The notes beneath the pieces were generated by a model. That model was not told the origin of the DNA. It did no database searches and saw only the letters and a program-made list of their open reading frames with translations. Shown here one piece after another: positions 27,589 through 36,796 of a stretch of DNA of 64,000 nt (position 1 is the first letter of the stretch; every line of letters begins with the position of its first letter). Made by a program: the position numbers and the translations under genes. The stretch lies in contig CAWHEL010000001.1 of NCBI GenBank assembly GCA_963828555.1, positions 62,001 through 126,000 of the forward strand, in the 5' to 3' direction. The DNA comes from JADJPO01 sp963828555. GTDB lineage: Bacteria > Actinomycetota > Actinomycetes > Actinomycetales > Kineosporiaceae.

Positions 27589-29241
27589 ATGAGTCGCCAG
27601 AGTGTGGCCAAGGCCCACCAGAAGATCCAGGAGTTGTCCTGGGAACCCCTCTACCACGAGCCGGTCTCCCAGTACGGGACCGACTACACGTTCAAGAAGG
27701 CCCAGAAGAAGGACCCGCTGAAGCAGGTCCTGCGCTCGTACTTCCCCATGCAGGAGGAGAAGGACCACCGGGTCTACGGGGCAGCCGACGGTGCCATCCG
27801 CGGCAACATGTTCCGCCAGGTACAGGAGCGCTGGCTGGAATGGCAGAAGCTCTTCCTGAGCATCATCCCGCTGCCGGAGATCTCCGCCGCCCGTGCGATG
27901 CCGCTGCTCTTCCGCAACGTCCCCAACCCCGAGCTGCACAACGGTCAGGCCATCCAGATGATCGACGAGGTCCGGCACTCGACGATCCAGCAGAACCTCA
28001 AGCGCCTGTACATGAACAACTACATCGACCCCGCCGGCTTCAACAACAGCCTGCGCAACTTCCAGAACGACTACTGCGGCACGATCGGCCGCCAGTTCGC
28101 CGAGGGATTCATCACCGGTGACGCGATCACGGCGGCGAGCATCTATCTGACGATCGTGGCCGAGACGGCGTTCACCAACACCTTGTTCGTGGCCATGCCG
28201 GCCGAGGCCGCGGCGAACGGTGACTACCTCCTGCCGACCGTGTTCCACTCGGTCCAGTCGGACGAGTCCCGGCACATCAGCAACGGATACGCGACGCTGC
28301 TGATGGCGTTGGCCGATGAGGGCAACCACCAGCTGCTGGAACGGGACCTGCGCTATGCCTGGTGGAACAACCACCGGGTCGTGGACGCCGCGATCGGCAC
28401 CTTCATCGAGTACGGGACCAAGGATCGCCGCAAGGACCGCGAGAGCTACGCGGAGATGTGGCGCCGCTGGATCTACGACGACTACTACCGCAGCTACCTC
28501 GTCCCCCTCGAGAAGTACGGTCTGGTGATCCCGCACGACCTGGTCGAGGAGGCCTGGAACCAGATCTGGAACAAGGGCTACGTGCACGAGGTGGCCCAGT
28601 TCTTCGCCACCGGGTGGCTCGCCAACTACTGGCGGATCGACCCGATGACGGACAAGGACTTCGAGTGGTTCGAGGAGAAGTACCCCGGCTGGTACTCCAA
28701 GTACGGGAAATGGTGGGAGAACTACAACCGCCTGTCGACGCCGAACGGGCACCACCCGATCGTGTTCGAGGACGTCGACTACCAGTACCCGCACCGGTGC
28801 TGGACCTGCATGGTTCCCTGCCTCGTCCGCGAGGACATGGTCATGGACGAGGTCGACGGGCAGGTGCGCACCTACTGCCACGAGACCTGTCGCTGGACCG
28901 ACGTCGAGGCGTTCCGTCCGACCTACCAGGGCCGGTCCACGCCGAACATGGGCCAGCTGATCGGCAAGCGGGAGTGGGAGACCCTCTACCACGGCTGGAA
29001 CTGGGCGGATGTGGTCTCCGACATGGGCTATGTGCGCGACGACGGCAAGACCCTGATCGCACAGCCGCACCTCGACCTCGACCCCAAGAAGATGTGGACG
29101 TTGGACCATCTGCGGCGCTGCCCGCCGTTGGCCAGCCCCAACGTCCTGCTCAACGAGATGTCCCCGGCGGAGCGCGAGGCCTTCCACGCCAACTACATCC
29201 GCGGCGGCCCGGCCGGACGACCCGCACCTGCGGAGGGGTGA
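27589..29241 (+). CDS. prmA: Propane monooxygenase hydroxylase large subunit
   Basis: A 550-residue alpha subunit of a soluble di-iron monooxygenase. Iron ligands are visible in two four-helix-bundle halves: Glu97, E127-V-R-H130, Glu192 and E226-S-R-H229, the two EXXH motifs of the MmoX/PrmA family. The length and the HRCWTCMVPCLVREDM segment fit the propane/alkane group. It hydroxylates the substrate at the di-iron centre, using O2 and electrons from PrmB with PrmD as coupling protein; family members oxidise propane to 2-propanol and also attack acetone, phenol or cyclic ethers. ATG at 27589 follows AGGAG by 5 nt. It heads the structural operon. Confidence 0.95.
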   Translation: MSRQSVAKAHQKIQELSWEPLYHEPVSQYGTDYTFKKAQKKDPLKQVLRSYFPMQEEKDHRVYGAADGAIRGNMFRQVQERWLEWQKLFLSIIPLPEISAARAMPLLFRNVPNPELHNGQAIQMIDEVRHSTIQQNLKRLYMNNYIDPAGFNNSLRNFQNDYCGTIGRQFAEGFITGDAITAASIYLTIVAETAFTNTLFVAMPAEAAANGDYLLPTVFHSVQSDESRHISNGYATLLMALADEGNHQLLERDLRYAWWNNHRVVDAAIGTFIEYGTKDRRKDRESYAEMWRRWIYDDYYRSYLVPLEKYGLVIPHDLVEEAWNQIWNKGYVHEVAQFFATGWLANYWRIDPMTDKDFEWFEEKYPGWYSKYGKWWENYNRLSTPNGHHPIVFEDVDYQYPHRCWTCMVPCLVREDMVMDEVDGQVRTYCHETCRWTDVEAFRPTYQGRSTPNMGQLIGKREWETLYHGWNWADVVSDMGYVRDDGKTLIAQPHLDLDPKKMWTLDHLRRCPPLASPNVLLNEMSPAEREAFHANYIRGGPAGRPAPAEG

Positions 29242-29333
29242 ACCCGTCGGACGGCGCCGAGCAGGGAGGAGCCGCACGCCTCTTCCTGCTCGGCATCCAG
29301 GGGCCCGACTCGACGAAGGAGGCGGAGGACGTC

Positions 29334-30383
29334 ATGGCTGACAGACACATCGTGCGGTTCGAACCGGTCGGGATCGAGCTCAAAGTCGGCGAGGACCAGA
29401 CCATCCTTCGTGCGGCCGCCGAGCAGGGAATCATGCTGATGCACGGGTGCAAGGAGGGGCAGTGCGCCGCCTGCAAGTCGTTCGTCCTCGAGGGTGATGA
29501 CATCGAGCTCGAGAAGTACTCGACCTTCGCCTTGCCCGACTACGAGAAGGACGAAGGGTTCACCCTCCTCTGCCGGGCCCACGCCTACGAAGACCTCACG
29601 ATCGAGCTGCTCAACTACGACGAGGAGATGATCCGCTCCGGCCTCCCGATCCGTGAGGCCGTCGCCGAGGTGGTCTCCGTCGAGGCGGTCACCCACGATC
29701 TGCGCCACCTCACCCTGCGACTGATCCAGCCGCAGGAGATCACGTTCTTCCCGGGGCAGTACATGGACATCACGGTTCCCGGATCGGAACTGACCCGTTC
29801 CTTCTCCATGGCCAACACCACGACCAGTGCGGGCGGCCTCCTCGAATTCGTCATCAAGGTCTATCCGGACGGACAGTTCTCGCAGTACCTGGACACCCGC
29901 CTCGCCGTCGGGGATCGATTGGACCTGGTCGGACCGTTCGGCGTGTTCACCCTGCGCGAGGGGCATGACGTCGATCTGCTGTTCATCGGCGGCGGCGCGG
30001 GAATGGCACCGATCCTGTCCCTTCTGCGGTCGATGGCCGATCGCGGAGATCGACGCAGGGCCACCTTCTACTACGGGGCACGGTCTCGTCGCGATCTGTG
30101 CTTCGAGGACGAGTTGCACGCCATGCAGGCCGCGCTCCCCGGCTTCACCTTCCGGCCCGCGCTGTCCGAGCCTGCTCCGACCGATGCCTGGAACGGCGAG
30201 ACCGGCCTGATCACCGACGTGGTGAAGCGCCACGAGAAGGATCTGTCCGGTGCCCATGCCTACGTCTGCGGGCCTCCACCGATGGTGGAGGCCGCGATGG
30301 CCCTGCTGTCCACGCTCGGGGTGCCGGACAAGCGCATCTACTACGACAAGTTCACCACGACCGGCGAAGCCGAAGCCCCGTGA
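29334..30383 (+). CDS. prmB: Propane monooxygenase reductase
   Basis: A 349-residue NADH:hydroxylase reductase. The N-terminal plant-type 2Fe-2S ferredoxin domain carries Cys39, Cys44, Cys47 and Cys80 (HGCKEGQCAACKSF ... LLCRAHA). The FAD domain has the RSFSMAN motif, and the NAD domain GGGAGMAPILS and CGPPPM near the end. It passes electrons from NADH to the di-iron centre of PrmA. ATG at 29334 follows GGAGG by 5 nt; prmC begins 27 nt after its stop. Confidence 0.95.
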   Translation: MADRHIVRFEPVGIELKVGEDQTILRAAAEQGIMLMHGCKEGQCAACKSFVLEGDDIELEKYSTFALPDYEKDEGFTLLCRAHAYEDLTIELLNYDEEMIRSGLPIREAVAEVVSVEAVTHDLRHLTLRLIQPQEITFFPGQYMDITVPGSELTRSFSMANTTTSAGGLLEFVIKVYPDGQFSQYLDTRLAVGDRLDLVGPFGVFTLREGHDVDLLFIGGGAGMAPILSLLRSMADRGDRRRATFYYGARSRRDLCFEDELHAMQAALPGFTFRPALSEPAPTDAWNGETGLITDVVKRHEKDLSGAHAYVCGPPPMVEAAMALLSTLGVPDKRIYYDKFTTTGEAEAP

Positions 30384-30410
30384 CATTCCGACCTAGCGAG
30401 GGATGAACCG

Positions 30411-31580
30411 ATGACCACGACCCCAGAACGCAGCGTCCCCAAGCCCGTCTTCACTGACGCAGAGGCCGGGGCCAAGACCTTCCCGGACTCGACCGCCCGC
30501 CGCTTCAACTACTACACCCCACAGAAGCGCAAACAGACCCACTACGAGGACGTCACGGTCGAGGTGCAGCCCGACCCCCGGCACTACCTCGCCCAGGGCT
30601 GGCTGTACGGCTTCGCCGACGGCAGGGGTGGCTACCCGCTGGATTGGACGGCGCTGAAGGCCTGGGGCTCCGACCGCCCCGAGCCGGCGCGCTTCCCGGG
30701 CTCGGGTGGCAAGGGCTACGAGTGGCCCGCGCACGGGTGGCACGAGTTCCGCGATCCGAACGAGGAGTGGGAGCTCAGCTTTTACCGGTACAACGCCAAC
30801 GTCGAACGGCAGATCAACCAGAACGTCGAGTCCGCCCGGCAGTCCAAGGCGTTCGAGCAGTGGAATCCCAACTGGGTCCGCTTCGTGGAACAGCACGTCG
30901 GTGCCTGGATGCACGTCGACCACGGGCTGGGTCTGTACCTGTTCGCCAACGCCAACCGCCGCGGGCCCACCAACATGCACAACACGGCGATGGCCGTGAA
31001 CAGCATGCACCGCATCCGTTCAGCTCAGGACCTCGCGCTGTACAACCTGACCCTGTCCGAAGAGATCGAGAGCTTCGACGGCGGCGCCCACCTGGTCACC
31101 TGGAACAGCGATCCGGCGTGGCAGGGCATACGTGAGGTCGCCGAGGGCCTCACCGCCATCGACGACTGGTGTGAGGCCATCTTCGCGGCCAACATCGTGT
31201 TCGAACCACTCGTGGGCGAGCTCTTCCGGAGTCAGCTGGTCCAGCAGGCCTCACCTCGCAACGGCGACTACGTGACGCCGACCGTGATGGGGGCCGAGGA
31301 GTACGACTACGCCGAGCGGGACCTTCCCTACAGCGTCGCACTGTTCGACCTGCTGACGAACGACCGCGAGTTCGCCGACCACAACAAGGCCCTGATGGAC
31401 CAGTGGCTGGCGATCTGGGTCCCGCGCTCCCTGGCTGCGGCCCGGAAGCTGCAACCCCTGTGGTCCCAGCCCGACGCCAAACCCCCACGCTTCGAGGACG
31501 GCCTCGACCGGGTGAAGAGCCGTTTCAGCAGCATCCTGGCCGACCTCGGCCTCGAGAGTCCGAAGGAGCTGGCCCAGTGA
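30411..31580 (+). CDS. prmC: Propane monooxygenase hydroxylase small subunit
   Basis: A 389-residue beta subunit, the non-iron partner of PrmA in the hydroxylase. The family segment ARRFNYYTPQKRKQTHYEDVTVEVQP (in parts: FNYYTPQKRKQTHYE) and HVDHGLGLYLFANANRRGPTNMHN are present; iron ligands are lacking, as expected for this subunit. Its TGA overlaps the prmD start (GTGA at 31577-31580), indicating coupled translation of the small subunit and the coupling protein. Confidence 0.94.
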   Translation: MTTTPERSVPKPVFTDAEAGAKTFPDSTARRFNYYTPQKRKQTHYEDVTVEVQPDPRHYLAQGWLYGFADGRGGYPLDWTALKAWGSDRPEPARFPGSGGKGYEWPAHGWHEFRDPNEEWELSFYRYNANVERQINQNVESARQSKAFEQWNPNWVRFVEQHVGAWMHVDHGLGLYLFANANRRGPTNMHNTAMAVNSMHRIRSAQDLALYNLTLSEEIESFDGGAHLVTWNSDPAWQGIREVAEGLTAIDDWCEAIFAANIVFEPLVGELFRSQLVQQASPRNGDYVTPTVMGAEEYDYAERDLPYSVALFDLLTNDREFADHNKALMDQWLAIWVPRSLAAARKLQPLWSQPDAKPPRFEDGLDRVKSRFSSILADLGLESPKELAQ

Positions 31581-31948
31581 GCACCTACCAGACCGCCCCG
31601 AGCCCGTTCTCCGCCGACAGTTCGGCCTCGAACATGTGCGGAGTGACCCTGATGAACAACCAGATCGGTGCGGTGGTGGCCCAGGTCATGGCCTCCCAGC
31701 CCGGCGTGAAGGTGACACCGCTGCCCTCGATGATCCGGGTCGATGCCGTCAACCGGATGGACTTCGTCTACGACGAGATCTCCGAGGCGCTCGGTGAGGA
31801 GCCCGGCTTCTACGACGCGGCGCAGTTCGAGGAGAACATGTCCACCCACTACGGGCGGATGATCCACGAGGACGACCGCACGATCATGTTCGCCAACCCC
31901 GAGGACGCTGCCGAGTACATCGGTTTCGACCTGCCCAACGCCACCTGA
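31577..31948 (+). CDS. prmD: Propane monooxygenase coupling protein
   Basis: A 123-residue effector protein of the MmoB/DmpM family. It binds the hydroxylase without cofactor and tunes oxygen activation and access to the active site. Family features are MCGVTLMNNQIGAVVAQVM and PSMIRVDAVNRMDF, and the DMPM-like ending. The start is GTG at 31577 inside the prmC stop. The amidohydrolase follows 47 nt later. Confidence 0.93.
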   Translation: MSTYQTAPSPFSADSSASNMCGVTLMNNQIGAVVAQVMASQPGVKVTPLPSMIRVDAVNRMDFVYDEISEALGEEPGFYDAAQFEENMSTHYGRMIHEDDRTIMFANPEDAAEYIGFDLPNAT

Positions 31949-31995
31949 CCGAGCCCGCCCGACCGGTCAGAGCCGAGCACCCCCAGGAGGCACTG

Positions 31996-33048
31996 GTGTA
32001 CGAGAACAACGGCGAGAAGTACTTCGTGGTCGACAGCCACATGCATTACTGGAACGCCGCGCCCGACAACTGGGTGCCCGGCGCTGAGAACTACGCCAAG
32101 GGCTGGATCGAGTGCTTCCACGCCTACCAGGGACTCGGCCCGCCGGAGACCCACTGGAGTATCGAGAAGTTCCAGAAGTACTCCGAGAGCGACCTGATGA
32201 AGGACGTCTTCGACGACGGCCATGTCGACATCGCGATCTTCCAGCCCACCTACCTGACCGAGTGGTACAAGGAGGGTTTCAACACCACCGAACGCAATGC
32301 CGCTCTCGGGGCCCGGCATCCGGGCAAGTTCATCGCCAACACCCGATGGGACCCTCGTGACGGCGAGGCGGGGCTCGACCTCCTGCGGGAGAACGTGGCG
32401 CGCTACGGCTCACGCGGCGTCAAGCTCTACACGGCGGAATGGCGCGAGGGGTCTCGGGGCTGGACCCTGAAGGACCCCGAGGCCTACCGGTATCTCGAGG
32501 TCTGTGGCGAGCTGGGCATCACCAACATCCACGTCCACAAGGGCCCGACGATCTGGCCGCTGGACAAGGACGCCTTCGACGTCTCCGACGTCGACCACGC
32601 GGCAACCGACTTCCCCCACCTGAACTTCATCGTCGAGCATGTGGGGCTGCCCCGCATCGAGGACTTCTGCTTCATGGCGACGCAGGAGCCCAACGTGTAC
32701 GCCGGCCTGTCGGTGGTGATCGGCGGCCTGATGCACGCCCGACCCAAGTTCTTCGCCAAGGTCATGGGCGAGCTGCTGTTCTGGGTCGGCGAGGACAAGA
32801 TGACCTTCGGCAGCGACTACGGGATCTGGGAACCCAAGTGGCAGGTCGAGGGCTTCGTGGACTGGGAGTTCCCCGAGGGGGAGGAATTCTCGGACTACCC
32901 CCGGATGAACACGGCCAGCAAGAAGAAGATCCTCGGCCTCAACGCCGCCAGGCTCTATGACATCGAGGTGCCGGCCGAGTGCCGGCTGGACGCCGGCCAG
33001 GGCACGCCGGGTACCCGCGAGGACGCCCAATTGGTGGCGGGGGGATGA
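31996..33048 (+). CDS. Metal-dependent amidohydrolase (amidohydrolase 2 family)
   Basis: A 350-residue TIM-barrel hydrolase/decarboxylase-like protein. Metal-binding signatures are the N-terminal DSHMHYW, a mid His (IVEHVGLPR) and the C-terminal Asp in FGSDYGIW. The start is GTG at 31996, 5 nt after AGGAGG. Genes of this family accompany prmABCD in Rhodococcus and Mycobacterium; their role there is not settled, and assistance in metallocentre assembly or product metabolism has been considered. It overlaps the next gene by ATGA. Confidence 0.88.
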   Translation: MYENNGEKYFVVDSHMHYWNAAPDNWVPGAENYAKGWIECFHAYQGLGPPETHWSIEKFQKYSESDLMKDVFDDGHVDIAIFQPTYLTEWYKEGFNTTERNAALGARHPGKFIANTRWDPRDGEAGLDLLRENVARYGSRGVKLYTAEWREGSRGWTLKDPEAYRYLEVCGELGITNIHVHKGPTIWPLDKDAFDVSDVDHAATDFPHLNFIVEHVGLPRIEDFCFMATQEPNVYAGLSVVIGGLMHARPKFFAKVMGELLFWVGEDKMTFGSDYGIWEPKWQVEGFVDWEFPEGEEFSDYPRMNTASKKKILGLNAARLYDIEVPAECRLDAGQGTPGTREDAQLVAGG

Positions 33049-33755
33049 ACACCGCTGTGGCGGATGGCAGGCGCGTCCTCGCCGCGCTGGCGACGGTGCG
33101 AGACCCGGAACTCGACGAGCCGATCACCTCATTGGGCTTCGTCGCGTCCTGCCATCTGTCCACAGAGGGAACGGCTGAGGTTCGGCTGCGGCTACCGACG
33201 TATTTCTGCGCACCGAACTTCGCCTTCCTCATGGTCGCCGACGCCTACGACGCCGTCCGCGCCGTCGACGGGGTGGTGCGGGCCGAGATCGTTCTGGAGG
33301 ACCATTTCGCCTCCGACGTCATCAACGAGGGTGTCGCCGCGCAGGCGGGGTTCGTGAGCTCCTTCGACGGCGAGGCCGTCGCCGAGCTCGGCGACCTGCG
33401 GACGCAGTTCCTCGGCAAGGCGATCATGGCGGGCACCGACGTCGTGTGCCGCCCGCTGGTGGCCGCGGGAGCGTCACCGGACCAGTTGGCGAGGCTCAGG
33501 ATCGCCGACCTGACCCCGACACCGGAACTGCACCGGCTGCGCCAGCGCCGGGCCGAGCTCGGGATCCGGGCGGACGACGACGCGCCACTCCTCGTGGAAC
33601 CGGCGACCGGCGAGGCCGTCGGCGTCGCCGCCGTACCCCTGCACCTGCGCAAGGCCCGCACCACCCGGGTGAGTTTGGAAGCCAACGGAAGCGTGTGCCG
33701 CGGCATGCTGCGTCACCGCTATGTGTCGACCGGAGAAGGCGAGGACGTCTCATGA
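33045..33755 (+). CDS. DUF59/MIP18-family iron-sulfur assembly-like protein
   Basis: A 236-residue protein whose N-terminal 110 residues are a DUF59 (MIP18) domain: VRDPELDEPITSLGFV and the conserved Cys in PTYFCAPNF. The C-terminal part is specific to the monooxygenase-associated group. DUF59 proteins act in iron-sulfur cluster assembly or metal delivery, so a role in loading the di-iron centre or the reductase cluster is plausible. It overlaps both neighbours by ATGA (33045 and 33752), making it a coupled member of the prm operon. Confidence 0.85.
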   Translation: MNTAVADGRRVLAALATVRDPELDEPITSLGFVASCHLSTEGTAEVRLRLPTYFCAPNFAFLMVADAYDAVRAVDGVVRAEIVLEDHFASDVINEGVAAQAGFVSSFDGEAVAELGDLRTQFLGKAIMAGTDVVCRPLVAAGASPDQLARLRIADLTPTPELHRLRQRRAELGIRADDDAPLLVEPATGEAVGVAAVPLHLRKARTTRVSLEANGSVCRGMLRHRYVSTGEGEDVS

Positions 33756-34777
33756 AGGCCGTACGCCTGCACGCCTACCACCAGGACCCGGTGGTCGAGG
33801 AAGTGGCCGACCCCGTCGTGAAGGGACCCTTCGACGTCATCGTGAGAGTGGGGGGCGCGGGAGTCTGCCGAACCGACCTGCACATCATCGAAGGCCAATG
33901 GGCCGCGGCCATGGGTGTCGAGCTCCCGTACACCGTCGGTCACGAGAATGCCGGCTGGGTTCACGAGATCGGCTCTGCCGTCTCGAACGTGGCCGTGGGC
34001 GACACCGTGATCCTTCACCCCACGCCCACCTGCGGATTGTGTCGCGCCTGCCGGGCCGGGCAGGACATGCACTGCTCGAACGGATCGTTCCCCGGGCTGG
34101 ACAGCGACGGCGGCATGGCCGAGTACCTGCTCACGTCGGCGCGAGCCTGCGTCAAACTCGCTCCCACCACCCGACCCCAGGACGTGGCCGCCCTGGCCGA
34201 TGCGGGAATCACGGCCTACCACGCCGTGCGCAAGGCGACGCCGTTGCTGTACCCGGGCACGACCTGCGTCGTCATCGGCTCCGGAGGACTGGGCCACATC
34301 GGCATCCAGTGCCTGGCCGCCCTCACCTCGGCGACGATCATCGTCGTCGATCGCAACCCCGAGGCCCTTGCACTCGCCGCGCAGTTGGGGGCCGACCACA
34401 CCGTGGTCGCCGACGGCCGCCAGGTCGAGTCGGTCAAGGAACTGACCGGCGGGGTCGGCGCCGACGTCGTGCTGGACTTCGTCGCCGAACAGGGTGCCGA
34501 GCAGGACGGCTTCGCGATGACCGCCCGCGCCGGGTCGTACTACGTCATCGGCTACGGCGGGACGATCAACATCCCCACCCTGGACATCATCTCCACCGAG
34601 CGGAACATCGTCGGCAACATCGTCGGCAGCTATAACGAGCTCGCCGAGCTGATGGTCCTCGCCGAGGCCGGCAAGGTCACTCTGCACACGCGCGCCTACC
34701 CCCTCGACGCCGCCGTCGACGCCCTGCACGATCTGGACGCCGGACGCGTCCGCGGACGAGCCATCCTGATCCCCTGA
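33752..34777 (+). CDS. prmE: Zinc-dependent alcohol dehydrogenase
   Basis: A 341-residue medium-chain dehydrogenase. Catalytic zinc ligands: Cys in GVCRTDLH and His in GHENAG; structural zinc: CGLCRACRAGQDMHC. The cofactor motif is GSGGLGHIGIQ, with Asp in VVDRNP favouring NAD. It is likely to oxidise the alcohol made by the monooxygenase (2-propanol to acetone, or 1-propanol to propanal). ATG at 33752 overlaps the preceding TGA. A repeat-containing 142-nt gap separates it from the chaperonin gene. Confidence 0.9.
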   Translation: MKAVRLHAYHQDPVVEEVADPVVKGPFDVIVRVGGAGVCRTDLHIIEGQWAAAMGVELPYTVGHENAGWVHEIGSAVSNVAVGDTVILHPTPTCGLCRACRAGQDMHCSNGSFPGLDSDGGMAEYLLTSARACVKLAPTTRPQDVAALADAGITAYHAVRKATPLLYPGTTCVVIGSGGLGHIGIQCLAALTSATIIVVDRNPEALALAAQLGADHTVVADGRQVESVKELTGGVGADVVLDFVAEQGAEQDGFAMTARAGSYYVIGYGGTINIPTLDIISTERNIVGNIVGSYNELAELMVLAEAGKVTLHTRAYPLDAAVDALHDLDAGRVRGRAILIP

Positions 34778-34823
34778 TTTCCCTACTGTCTGCAATCCCC
34801 TCTGTCCGAAGAGTTTCCCACTA

Positions 34824-34893
34824 CCTGAGACCTTCAGCACCTGAGTCACCTCAGGCACCCTGAGCACCTTCAGACACCCCTGAGCCACTTCAG
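34824..34893 (+). repeat. Four degenerate CCTGAG-N3-5-TCAG tandem units
   Basis: Between the dehydrogenase and chaperonin genes stand CCTGAGACCTTCAG (34824), CCTGAGTCACCTCAG (34840), CCTGAGCACCTTCAG (34859) and CCTGAGCCACTTCAG (34879), spaced 16, 19 and 20 nt. Each unit is itself a short palindrome. The last ends 16 nt before the AGGAGG ribosome-binding site of the chaperonin gene. They could be protein sites or RNA leader structures. Confidence 0.8.
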
Positions 34894-34919
34894 AACACCG
34901 AGAGTCCCAGGAGGACCCG

Positions 34920-36611
34920 ATGGCCAAGGAACTGCGCTTCGGCGCCGACGCACGCAACCTGCTCCTCGCAGGAGTCGACCAGTTGGCCGAGGCGGTGAAG
35001 TCCACACTCGGACCCAAGGGCCGCAACGTCATTCTCGAGAAGATCACCGGCTCACCTGTAGTGACCAATGACGGGGTCACCATCGCCCGCGAGATCCACC
35101 TGAAGGACCAATTCGAGAACATGGGCGCCCAGTTGGTCAAGGAAGCGGCCATCAAGACCAACGACATCGTCGGTGACGGGACGACGACCGCGACCGTCAT
35201 CGCCCAGGCCATCGTTCACGAAGGCATGAAGGAGATCGGCGACGGGGCGAATCCTGTGCTGGTCAAGCGAGGGATCGATCTGGCGGTGGCGCGCCTGGTC
35301 CGGCACCTGCAGGAGGTCGCACATCCCATCACCACCCAGGACGACTTCTCGCGCGTCGCAGCGATCTCGGCCAATGACGACGACGTCGTGGGCTCGGTGA
35401 TCGCCGAGGCCCTGTACACCGTGGGCGACGGAGGCATCGTCACCGTCGAGGAGTCGGCCATGCACGGGATGCGGGTGGACTTCGTCGAGGGATTCACCTT
35501 CGACAACGGCTATATGTCCCCCTACATGGTCACCAATCCGGCCAGCCTCGAGGCCGTCGTCCACGAGCCCTACATCCTGCTGTGCAGCGAGAAGATCACG
35601 AAGATCCAGCAGCTGATGCCGCTGCTCGACAAGATCATGCGCGCGCCACGGCCTCTGATCATCCTGGCCGAGGCCGTCGAGGGCCCGGCCTTGAGCATGC
35701 TCGTGCACAACCACGTGAACGGCCTGTTCCAGTGCGTGGCGGTCACGGCTCCGGGATTCGGGGACCGACGCCTGCGCAAGCTCGAGGACATCGCCGCCGT
35801 CACCGGGGGCGCCGTCTTCAGCAAGCACTCCGGCTTCGCCCTGGAGACCATGACCGTCGAACAGCTCGGCCGGGCGTCCACCGTGCGGGTGACTGCCGAC
35901 GAGACCTGCATCATCGGCGGCGGCGGCTCGGCAGACGAGGTGGACTTCCGGATCACTCAGCTTCGCGCCGAACTGGGCCGAGCCACGTTCGGGGTCGACG
36001 AGGACGTCCTCACCGAGCGCATCGGCTCTCTCTCCGGCAAGGTCGCGGTGATCCGCGTCGGGGCCCCGACGAACGCCGAGCTGAAGGAGCTCCAGCACCG
36101 CGTCGAGGACGCGCTCTCCGCGACGCGCGCCGCCATGGCCGAGGGCATCGTCGCCGGTGGCGGAGCGGCTCTGCTGCACGCCATCCCCGCCCTTGACGAC
36201 CTCGAGGTCACTGACGACTACGCCATCGGGGTGGGAATCGTGCGGCGCGCACTGACCGAGCCTGCCTTCCTGATCGCAGCCAACGCCGGGTATGACGGCC
36301 ACGAGGTGGTGGCGGCGATGAGCCGGATGGGAGTGGACGGGGGCTTCGACGCCCTGCTCGACCGCTACGGCGACATGATGGAGATGGGAATCGTCGACCC
36401 CCTGCGGGTTGCACGCTCAGCCCTGCAGAACGGCGCCTCCGTCGCCGGACTGCTGCTCACCACGAACACGCTGATCGCCGAGGAGCAGACCCCGTGGGGC
36501 GGCAGCGCCGCTCTGATGACCGAGTTCGGAGCTCTCGACGAGGGCCTGCATCAACCGTCCCCGGACTCGAGCACACCGCAGTCCCTCGGGCTTGGTCCTT
36601 CGGTGGGATGA
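34920..36611 (+). CDS. mimG: GroEL-like chaperonin for the monooxygenase (MimG-like)
   Basis: A 563-residue chaperonin with AKELRFGADARNLLLAGVDQLAEAV, GPKGRNVI, the ATPase motif GDGTTTATVIAQAI, the VEGFTFDNGYMSPYM segment and TRAAMAEGIVAGGGAALLH (in parts). It lacks a groES neighbour and the GGM-rich C-terminal tail of housekeeping GroEL, ending instead LGLGPSVG. In mycobacteria the related MimG is required for productive folding of the hydroxylase (Furuya and colleagues). AGGAGG lies 5 nt upstream of ATG at 34920. Its stop overlaps the next gene by ATGA. Confidence 0.9.
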   Translation: MAKELRFGADARNLLLAGVDQLAEAVKSTLGPKGRNVILEKITGSPVVTNDGVTIAREIHLKDQFENMGAQLVKEAAIKTNDIVGDGTTTATVIAQAIVHEGMKEIGDGANPVLVKRGIDLAVARLVRHLQEVAHPITTQDDFSRVAAISANDDDVVGSVIAEALYTVGDGGIVTVEESAMHGMRVDFVEGFTFDNGYMSPYMVTNPASLEAVVHEPYILLCSEKITKIQQLMPLLDKIMRAPRPLIILAEAVEGPALSMLVHNHVNGLFQCVAVTAPGFGDRRLRKLEDIAAVTGGAVFSKHSGFALETMTVEQLGRASTVRVTADETCIIGGGGSADEVDFRITQLRAELGRATFGVDEDVLTERIGSLSGKVAVIRVGAPTNAELKELQHRVEDALSATRAAMAEGIVAGGGAALLHAIPALDDLEVTDDYAIGVGIVRRALTEPAFLIAANAGYDGHEVVAAMSRMGVDGGFDALLDRYGDMMEMGIVDPLRVARSALQNGASVAGLLLTTNTLIAEEQTPWGGSAALMTEFGALDEGLHQPSPDSSTPQSLGLGPSVG

Positions 36612-36796
36612 CCATGTCTCCCACCGGCGAGGATCGACGCGCGGCCGGAGTGCTCTTCTGGTGCGTCCTCGGCCTCTACCTGCTTGCCCTGGGAGTGGCG
36701 GGCGTCAGCGGTGAGTGGCTGGCCGGCGCCGTCGTGGCCATTGGTGCCGTCACCAGGGTGGCTGCCCGGGTCCACGCCTCGAGAGCGGCTGCGTAG
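36608..36796 (+). CDS. Small two-segment membrane protein
   Basis: A 62-residue protein with two hydrophobic segments (VLFWCVLGLYLLALGVAGV and WLAGAVVAIGAVTRVA) and charged ends. ATG at 36608 overlaps the chaperonin stop (ATGA), and its TAG stop shares one base with the next GTG start (TAGTG at 36794-36798). The double overlap argues that it is a real, coupled gene. No family is recognised; it may partner the Nramp transporter encoded next. Confidence 0.65.
   Translation: MTMSPTGEDRRAAGVLFWCVLGLYLLALGVAGVSGEWLAGAVVAIGAVTRVAARVHASRAAA

Noticed and set aside
27049..29277. 742-codon minus-strand open frame opposite prmA
   Set aside because: Val/Leu/His/Arg-rich shadow of prmA; prmA has conserved di-iron motifs and a good ribosome-binding site.
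34824..34893. CRISPR array before the chaperonin gene
   Set aside because: Units are only 14-15 bp, degenerate, with 1-5 nt between them, and no cas genes are present.
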